64,000 nt of DNA from Bradyrhizobium sp. 170 (lineage in GTDB: Bacteria > Pseudomonadota > Alphaproteobacteria > Rhizobiales > Xanthobacteraceae): the NCBI RefSeq assembly GCF_023101085.1, contig NZ_CP064703.1, positions 1,798,001-1,862,000 of the forward strand, given 5' to 3'. Position numbers and translations under genes: made by a program. Under the pieces are notes generated by a model that ran no database searches, had not been told where the DNA came from, and was given only the letters and a program-made list of their open reading frames with translations. Every line of letters starts with the position of its first letter. Position 1 is the first letter of the stretch. Below are positions 59,584 through 64,000 of the stretch, piece by piece.

Positions 59584-59934
59584 GTGAATTCCACGCTGAC
59601 GCCGGCTGCGGAAAAATTCATGAGTTTTGAGGTGCGCGCCCATTGCGCCGCTGAAACCGGCTTCCGGCTCGCCGTTACGGCCGGCAGTTGCTCGGGATTG
59701 TCGGTCGATATCGGTGTTGCGCGGGCATCGGGGTCCGGTGAGCAAGTCGGCGAACGCAACGACCTAAACTCTCTCTATGCCGAGGGCAGGCCGCTGGTCG
59801 GCGGTGTGACCATCGTCTTAACCGATACCGCTGCGCAGACCGGCCTGATCTTCCCCGAAGCAGGTGTGCTGCTCGAGCAAGGCCACAAAGGCCGCCCACT
59901 CGAAGAGGAAAGCTGCCGATGGACCTGGACGTAG
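59584..59934 (+). CDS. Degenerate HesB/IscA-like protein behind nifB-frxA
   Basis: GTG at 59584 follows AGGGAGTAAGGGATC. The 116-residue product begins MNSTLTPAAEKFMSFEVRAH and contains FRLAVTAGSCSGLSVDIGVA, which retains the first IscA cysteine. The C-terminal C-G-C pair is absent: it ends LEEESCRWTWT. A cysteine-poor HesB relative downstream of frxA is common in rhizobial nif operons. It probably does not carry clusters in the usual way. Its last 16 bp overlap the TPR gene. Confidence 0.7.
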   Translation: MNSTLTPAAEKFMSFEVRAHCAAETGFRLAVTAGSCSGLSVDIGVARASGSGEQVGERNDLNSLYAEGRPLVGGVTIVLTDTAAQTGLIFPEAGVLLEQGHKGRPLEEESCRWTWT

Positions 59935-60426
59935 CAGGCAATCCGCTTTCCGGGAGCGCGAGGTCACTGATCGCGCACACGCTTCTCGGCAAAGGCCTGC
60001 CGTGGCAGGCCGGGCTCTCCTATCACCTGGACGCGATCGCAGAAAAGCACCTGCACCAAGCGCAGGCGCTGGCACGGGGCCACGCCGCCGTCCTGATCGG
60101 CCTCTACCGTTTCTATTTCTACAAGGGCCGATTGTCGGAGGCGTTGGAGATCGCCAGGCGTTGCATCACCCAGGCCGCGCTTGAAAACGGACTCGCGTAC
60201 GATTGGAGGCAGGTCAAAGCGGCCGATGCCGCGTTCGGCAGCTACGAAAGCATCCTGCCGCGCTTCTATCTGTTTTCGCTGAACGGGCTATGCCTACTTG
60301 CAGATGCGCCTCGGCAATCTGGACGAAGGGCGCGTGGCCACGAAAAAGCTGCTCGAACTCGACCCGACCGACAAGATCGGTGTCAGGCTCCTTCTGGACG
60401 TGCTGAAGCGGATAGGGCAACGATGA
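59919..60426 (+). pseudogene. TPR-like nif-associated protein, one frameshift
   Basis: ATG 59919 gives MDLDVAGNPLSGSARSLIAH and a helical-repeat protein (HAAVLIGLYRFYFYKGRLSE, ALEIARRCITQAA) up to about 60280. There the frame shifts to YAYLQMRLGNLDEGRVATKK and LLELDPTDKIGVRLLLDVLK, ending at 60426. The two parts make a normal TPR protein of about 168 residues. Without the shift the first frame runs on into the next gene, giving an artificial fusion. The frameshift may be real or a sequencing error. Confidence 0.6.
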
Positions 60427-61043
60427 CGGATGACATCGACGAGGCCCGCGACTGCCAGGGCCATGAGGTCAATTGCAGCGCCTGCACTCATCTGTCGCTG
60501 AAGAAAACGGGCGGCTGCCGGCTGATGCATGCCTGTGTCAACGACCATTATGCCCAGCACAACGACCGTTTTTTCAACTGGAGTCCCGCGCTCGCCAATG
60601 CCTACACTGCGCATCCGCATTTCGAGGTGCGGGCCATCGCGGCCAAGCACGTCAATCTCTTTCTATTGCTACCGCTGCCAAATGACGCCGAAGAAACCGT
60701 GCGCGCGAATGCAGCGTGGCGACTGCTCAAGAGCAACATCCTGACGCTGCGCAACGATTCGCATCGCGAGGTAAAGATACTGGTCGCGACTCTGCTCGAT
60801 GGTGAGGAATTGGTGCCGATGCTGTCGGACCAGAACTATTGCGTCCGCCAGATCGTGGCTCGCCGCGCAGCGACTGTCGCCGAAGTTCCTGCCGCTCTGC
60901 GGTGCGATCCCGATTGGCGTGTCCGCCGGGAAGTGGTGACCCGCATTGCGGCTTTTGAGTTGGCACGTCTCACCGAAAATGAGGACAGTATGGTGCAGGA
61001 GGTCGCGCGTGGCCGTCTGGCCTGCAAGTCCGCAAGGAGGTGA
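60423..61043 (+). CDS. LRV-type protein with N-terminal FeS4 domain
   Basis: ATG 60423 overlaps the stop of the TPR gene (ATGA). The 206-residue product starts with a cysteine cluster CQGHEVNCSACTHLSLKKTG-GCRLMHAC, matching the FeS4 domain of the Azotobacter leucine-rich-repeat-variant protein. Helical LRV/HEAT-like repeats follow (HFEVRAIAAKHVNLF, VRQIVARRAATVAEVPAAL, WRVRREVVTRIAAFEL). The family sits in nif operons; its role is unknown. nifZ follows within 3 bp of the stop. Confidence 0.8.
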   Translation: MTDDIDEARDCQGHEVNCSACTHLSLKKTGGCRLMHACVNDHYAQHNDRFFNWSPALANAYTAHPHFEVRAIAAKHVNLFLLLPLPNDAEETVRANAAWRLLKSNILTLRNDSHREVKILVATLLDGEELVPMLSDQNYCVRQIVARRAATVAEVPAALRCDPDWRVRREVVTRIAAFELARLTENEDSMVQEVARGRLACKSARR

Positions 61044-61045
61044 TA

Positions 61046-61366
61046 ATGAGCAACATCGTCCGCGACAGTGATGTAGTCGAGCTAACTGGGCCACCGTTCT
61101 TCAACCTTGGCGAAAAGGTACGGGCCAAGCGCACCATTCGCAACGACGGCACCTATGCCGGCAAGGAGATCGGCGATATCCTGGCCAAGAAAGGCGAGGT
61201 GGGTTACGTCGTCTCCATCGGGACTTTCCTGCAGCAATTCTATATCTATGGCGTCGAGTTTCTTGAAAGCGGCCACCGCGTCGGCATGAAGCGCAAGGAG
61301 CTCGATCTGGTGGAAGCGCGCGACGAACCCGACGACCTGCCGTTGCCGGAAGAGATCGCGTCATGA
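61046..61366 (+). CDS. nifZ: NifZ
   Basis: NifZ assists formation of the second P-cluster of the MoFe protein. The 106-residue product contains FFNLGEKVRAKRTIRNDGTY, KKGEVGYVVSIGTFLQQFYI and GHRVGMKRKELDL. ATG 61046 is preceded by AAGGAGGTGATA, a near-perfect complement of the 16S 3' end and the strongest ribosome-binding site seen in this operon. It overlaps the next gene by 4 bp. Confidence 0.93.
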   Translation: MSNIVRDSDVVELTGPPFFNLGEKVRAKRTIRNDGTYAGKEIGDILAKKGEVGYVVSIGTFLQQFYIYGVEFLESGHRVGMKRKELDLVEARDEPDDLPLPEEIAS

Positions 61367-61602
61367 TCGAGCCGCGCCTCCCGAAATATCAATGGGGCCA
61401 GCGAGTTAAAGCCGCTGTCGACCTTGTTAACGATGGCTCCTTTCCCGATGCGCCGGCTAACGGGCTCTTGGTGGGCGCCGGCGGCATCGGCGAGATCGTG
61501 AAGGTCGGCATGCAAACCGAAGCGAACTTGCCGATTTATGTTGTCGAGTTTGGTGAGCGGCTGGTCGTCGGTTGTCTTGAAGAAGAGATCACAATGCTTT
61601 GA
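61363..61602 (+). CDS. Second NifZ-family protein
   Basis: The 79-residue product, coupled to nifZ through ATGA, has the same fold pattern: YQWGQRVKAAVDLVNDGSFP, LLVGAGGIGEIVKVG and YVVEFGERLVVGCLEEEI. It is a tandem paralogue of nifZ with a shorter C-terminus. Tandem NifZ-type genes occur in some rhizobia; whether both act on the P-cluster is unknown. Confidence 0.82.
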   Translation: MIEPRLPKYQWGQRVKAAVDLVNDGSFPDAPANGLLVGAGGIGEIVKVGMQTEANLPIYVVEFGERLVVGCLEEEITML

Positions 61603-61615
61603 GGGGGCTTTCGCG

Positions 61616-61975
61616 ATGAACGCCGCGGTGATGAGAAAGGTAGTGAACGGACTTATCGCTCATCCGAACGAGCTCGATCGCAAGCGGATCGAGCGTGGCT
61701 TGAGCTCGCGCAAACGCTATCGTTATGTCTCGCCGAATGTGAAACCGGTACGGAGTGGCTATCTCATCGAGAGTCCCTGCTGCTCGGGCAATATCGACAA
61801 AGATGGCGGCTTGATTGAAGTAGCGCTGATCCATCATGACTCGAGGAGCGCGACATGGAAGCTGTTTCGTAAAGATCACGCGCGGGGGCTTTGGGAGTTT
61901 TACAGCATCTACCAGCGGCTGACCGCAGCGATCGACGAATTGAACACAGATCCGGAGCGGGTGTTCTGGCAATAA
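61616..61975 (+). CDS. Conserved hypothetical nif-operon protein
   Basis: ATG 61616 follows TGAGGGGGC. The 119-residue basic protein has RKRYRYVSPNVKPVRSGYLI, ESPCCSGNIDKDGG (paired cysteines) and ATWKLFRKDHARGLWEFYSI, ending ERVFWQ. It may belong to the DUF3024 group, but I am not certain. The position between nifZ and DUF6129 is shared by rhizobial nif operons, which suggests a link to nitrogen fixation. Confidence 0.6.
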   Translation: MNAAVMRKVVNGLIAHPNELDRKRIERGLSSRKRYRYVSPNVKPVRSGYLIESPCCSGNIDKDGGLIEVALIHHDSRSATWKLFRKDHARGLWEFYSIYQRLTAAIDELNTDPERVFWQ

Positions 61976-62009
61976 CGTTGCTTTTGGAACTAATCATATA
62001 GGAGTCGCG

Positions 62010-62273
62010 ATGGCGCTCGGCACCGACGAACTTATCGAAATCGAACGGCTGCTTGCGGCAGCTGATGCCGATGCAAGCGCGTTCGCCGAGGTGCGGCGCC
62101 GCTTTCCACAGCTCGCCTGCACGCGCTGTGACGCGTCCGACATGACGGAGCCGCCGTTCCGCAGTTTTCCACGATTCGACCTGCATCTGATCGATGGCTC
62201 CGCTCATTGTGTGCAGATCACCGCCGATCCAGCGCGCGCGACTGGCATCGTGCTGGCGGCAAGGAGTACTTGA
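62010..62273 (+). CDS. DUF6129-like small protein
   Basis: The 87-residue product starts MALGTDELIEIERLLAAADA. It has the pattern FPQLACTRCDASDM, FDLHLIDGSAHCVQIT and DPARATGIVLAAR that I associate with the nif-linked DUF6129 family. The ribosome-binding site ATAGGAGTCGCG is clear. It overlaps the start of the DegT-like gene. Function unknown. Confidence 0.65.
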   Translation: MALGTDELIEIERLLAAADADASAFAEVRRRFPQLACTRCDASDMTEPPFRSFPRFDLHLIDGSAHCVQITADPARATGIVLAARST

Positions 62274-63472
62274 TGATGACTAGCGTTGCTCTCGCAAAGG
62301 ATCACGATGCGAACGTGGTCAACGCGGACGTATCTTTCATTCGGATGTCCGATCCGGATGTCACCTTCGCCGAGCTCTCTGCCGTGGAAACGCTGCTGTG
62401 TTCGCCGCGGGTCTCGAACGGGCCGGTGACTGAGACCTTCGAGAAAGCCTTTGCCGCCTATCTCGGCCGGAAATACGCCGTTGCCGTCCCGAGCGGCACC
62501 ATCGGGCTTCTGCTTGCGCTAAAGGCCCTCGGCATCGGGCCGGGGCAGGATGTGATCGCCTCACCGTATTCGTTTCGCGAGACGGTGCATGCTATCAGTC
62601 TCACGGGCGCGCGCACCGTATTTGCCGACGTCGACTATTGGTCGGGAGCATTGGTTCCGGCGAAGGTCGAAGAGCGGATCACGGCCAACACACGGGCGAT
62701 TGTTGCCGGCAATCCCAATGGCCATCCGGCGCCATGGTCGGAGCTGCGCGCGATCGCGCAGCGCCATCAGCTGATGCTACTGGAGGATTCCACCGAGGCG
62801 ATCGGATCGAGATACAAGGGCGAACTCGTCGGCCGCTTTGGCGATATCGCCGTGTTCGACTTTGCCCAGCCTCTGGCCCTGACCTGCGGCGAGGGCGGCA
62901 TGGTGGTGACCGACGATATCGACATTGCCGTTGGCTTGCTTCGCCATCGCGCGCATCGGCTGGATAACCGCTCCTCCGTCGTCGTCAGTAGCGCAGCGCC
63001 TTACCAGGCCGGCATGAGCGATCTTACAGCCGCGTTGGGCCTTGCGCAGCTGAAGCGCCTCGATGAAATCCTGGAGCGGCGCCGGCTCATCGAGCAGCTC
63101 TACAATGCACATATCCAATCATTCGAGGGCATCAAGCCGCCCTATATCGGTCCCGATGTGACCGAGGTGAACTGGTTCCTCTATCTCGTCCATCTTGGAA
63201 CGCGCTTCACGCGCTCCAGCCGTGACGCCATTGTCGATGATCTGCGCATTGGGCATGTCGAGGCCGCTGCCTATTGCCATCCGATGCATTTGCAGCGTCA
63301 CTATTTTGAGATTGGCTATCGATATGGCGATTTACTGGTCACGGAAAAGATCGCCGATCGTGCCGTGGCGCTGCCGTTTCACACCCATCTCACCGACAAC
63401 CAGATCGAGTTCATTGTGGAGACGATGAAGGACGCGTCCATCAATATCGGCGCGGGCGCAGCCATCTATTAG
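62273..63472 (+). CDS. DegT/DnrJ/EryC1/StrS-family protein lacking the PLP lysine
   Basis: The 399-residue aminotransferase-fold protein starts at ATG 62273 (or 62276), with AAGGAG just upstream. The fold is clear: PRVSNGPVTETFEKAFAAYL, VAVPSGTIGLLLALKALGIG, ANTRAIVAGNPNGHP, MLLEDSTEAIGSRYKGELVG and YQAGMSDLTAALGLAQLKRL. At the PLP site the family reads F-S-F-x3-K-x2-T-x-G-E-G-G, but here it is FDFAQPLALTCGEGG, with Leu in place of the Schiff-base Lys. It is therefore unlikely to be a normal aminotransferase. Its place in the nifB operon suggests a role tied to nitrogen fixation, not sugar synthesis. Confidence 0.82.
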   Translation: MMTSVALAKDHDANVVNADVSFIRMSDPDVTFAELSAVETLLCSPRVSNGPVTETFEKAFAAYLGRKYAVAVPSGTIGLLLALKALGIGPGQDVIASPYSFRETVHAISLTGARTVFADVDYWSGALVPAKVEERITANTRAIVAGNPNGHPAPWSELRAIAQRHQLMLLEDSTEAIGSRYKGELVGRFGDIAVFDFAQPLALTCGEGGMVVTDDIDIAVGLLRHRAHRLDNRSSVVVSSAAPYQAGMSDLTAALGLAQLKRLDEILERRRLIEQLYNAHIQSFEGIKPPYIGPDVTEVNWFLYLVHLGTRFTRSSRDAIVDDLRIGHVEAAAYCHPMHLQRHYFEIGYRYGDLLVTEKIADRAVALPFHTHLTDNQIEFIVETMKDASINIGAGAAIY

Positions 63473-63510
63473 AGCCCCGGCGCCCTCATTACGCGCAAAA
63501 GGAGGAGCGA

Positions 63511-63693
63511 ATGTCGAAAGTCAGAATCTTGCCGTATGGCAAAATGATCGAGGCCATTGAGGCCACGTCACTCTTGGCGGCGGCGCTGGGCCCCGAGATT
63601 GCCCTTCAACAGTCATGCAAGGACAGGCCAAATTCGGACTCCTGCCATTCTTGGTCCAGCAAGGCCGCAAGGGAACCCGCGCAAAGAGAATGA
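63511..63693 (+). CDS. Degenerate [2Fe-2S] ferredoxin-like protein
   Basis: ATG 63511 follows AAAAGGAGGAGCG, a very strong ribosome-binding site. The first 34 residues (MSKVRILPYGKMIEAIEATS, LLAAALGPEIALQQSC) match the start of adrenodoxin-type ferredoxins found in nif operons. The cluster-binding loop that should read C-G-G-x-C-x-C-S-T-C-H is instead SCKDRPNSDSCHSW, and the protein stops after 60 residues. It is probably a decayed ferredoxin whose translation signal survives. Confidence 0.5.
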   Translation: MSKVRILPYGKMIEAIEATSLLAAALGPEIALQQSCKDRPNSDSCHSWSSKAAREPAQRE

Positions 63694-64000
63694 GAAAGCT
63701 CAACGATCGTGGACGTTGGCTCTAAGTTTCGGCACGCCGGCCCTGCAAGGTGCTCGGATCAGGAAACATGATCATTGAGCTCTTGGGGCTTCGGCTCGGG
63801 TTTTTTCAAGCTTGACCTTAGCGGGTGGGAAGGCACAAGGATCCCTAACAAATCATTGTTCTTCGAACGGGAGTGGTCGAGCTTCCGGCCGGAGCCCGGC
63901 AGAGCTGTTGCCGTACCATCGGCATGATTTTGTCAGCGAAAGCGCAGGCGATGCCTATCGGCCGCTATCTAATGATCACGGCGTGTCTCGGCTGACCCGG
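63694..64000. other. End of window, no supported gene
   Basis: No gene or nif promoter is visible. A GC-rich segment followed by TTTTTT (about 63785-63811) might end the nifB operon, but the stem is poor. Confidence 0.3.

Noticed and set aside
59919..61043. A single 374-codon TPR-LRV fusion protein
   Set aside because: The C-terminal half of the TPR protein is in another frame and ends at its own stop at 60426, and LRV has its own ATG at 60423; the fusion results from a frameshift.

Overview
The window is part of a rhizobial symbiosis island, most likely from Bradyrhizobium. The evidence is a nif cluster in the order nifD-K-E-N-X ... nifS-fixU-nifB-frxA-nifZ with NifA/sigma-54 promoters, an SKWP-type type III effector, a DUF3551 remnant typical of Bradyrhizobium, accessory cobalamin and pantothenate genes, and dense insertion sequences and broken genes. 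The genus is inferred; no 16S gene or chromosomal marker is present. nifH is not in the window.

Left part (1-33 kb) is accessory DNA. It opens with the 3' 5.3 kb of a giant SKWP-repeat effector (XopAD/RipS type) that carries an RNA-polymerase-like DFDGD motif and a complete C-terminal shikimate kinase domain. IS6 and IS256 remnants follow, then a Dabb protein and a pabB-pabA operon with pabB frameshifted in a G run. Next come a broken DUF3551 gene, panB-panC, a hemN fragment and an MFS permease. Between 15.9 and 22.7 kb lie nested insertion sequences: an IS21 element inside an IS1182-family element, and an IS110 element inside an IS256-family element, all with boundaries that can be read. From 22.7 to 33.2 kb decayed genes (DNA adenine methylase, aminotransferase, amidohydrolase, thioesterase, OprB porin and others) surround a few intact ones: a three-gene operon (HemN-like radical SAM, PrnB/IDO-like haem protein, GNAT) and a Fic protein.

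The middle (33.4-42.2 kb) holds late cobalamin genes: bluB, cobV (frameshifted), cobU/cobP, cbiB/cobD, cobC, a truncated cobQ, a cobT 3' stub and a histidine phosphatase. dctA follows; it encodes the dicarboxylate carrier that feeds bacteroids.

The right part (43-64 kb) is the nitrogenase region. A terminated, three-hairpin RNA candidate precedes a NifA/sigma-54-driven FdxN-type ferredoxin gene. nifDKENX, a DUF269 gene, a CCE_0567-type gene and fdxB form one operon behind two NifA sites. A Rieske gene follows. One NifA site then sits between divergent sigma-54 promoters that serve an uncharacterised gene on one side and iscA-nfu-nifS-fixU-SIR2 on the other. nifB has its own NifA site and sigma-54 promoter and heads nifB-frxA-hesB-like-TPR-LRV/FeS-nifZ-nifZ2-hypothetical-DUF6129-DegT-like-ferredoxin remnant. 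Together these genes supply the MoFe protein subunits (NifDK), the cofactor scaffold and carriers (NifEN, NifX, NifB), Fe-S assembly (NifS, IscA, Nfu), P-cluster maturation (NifZ) and electron carriers.
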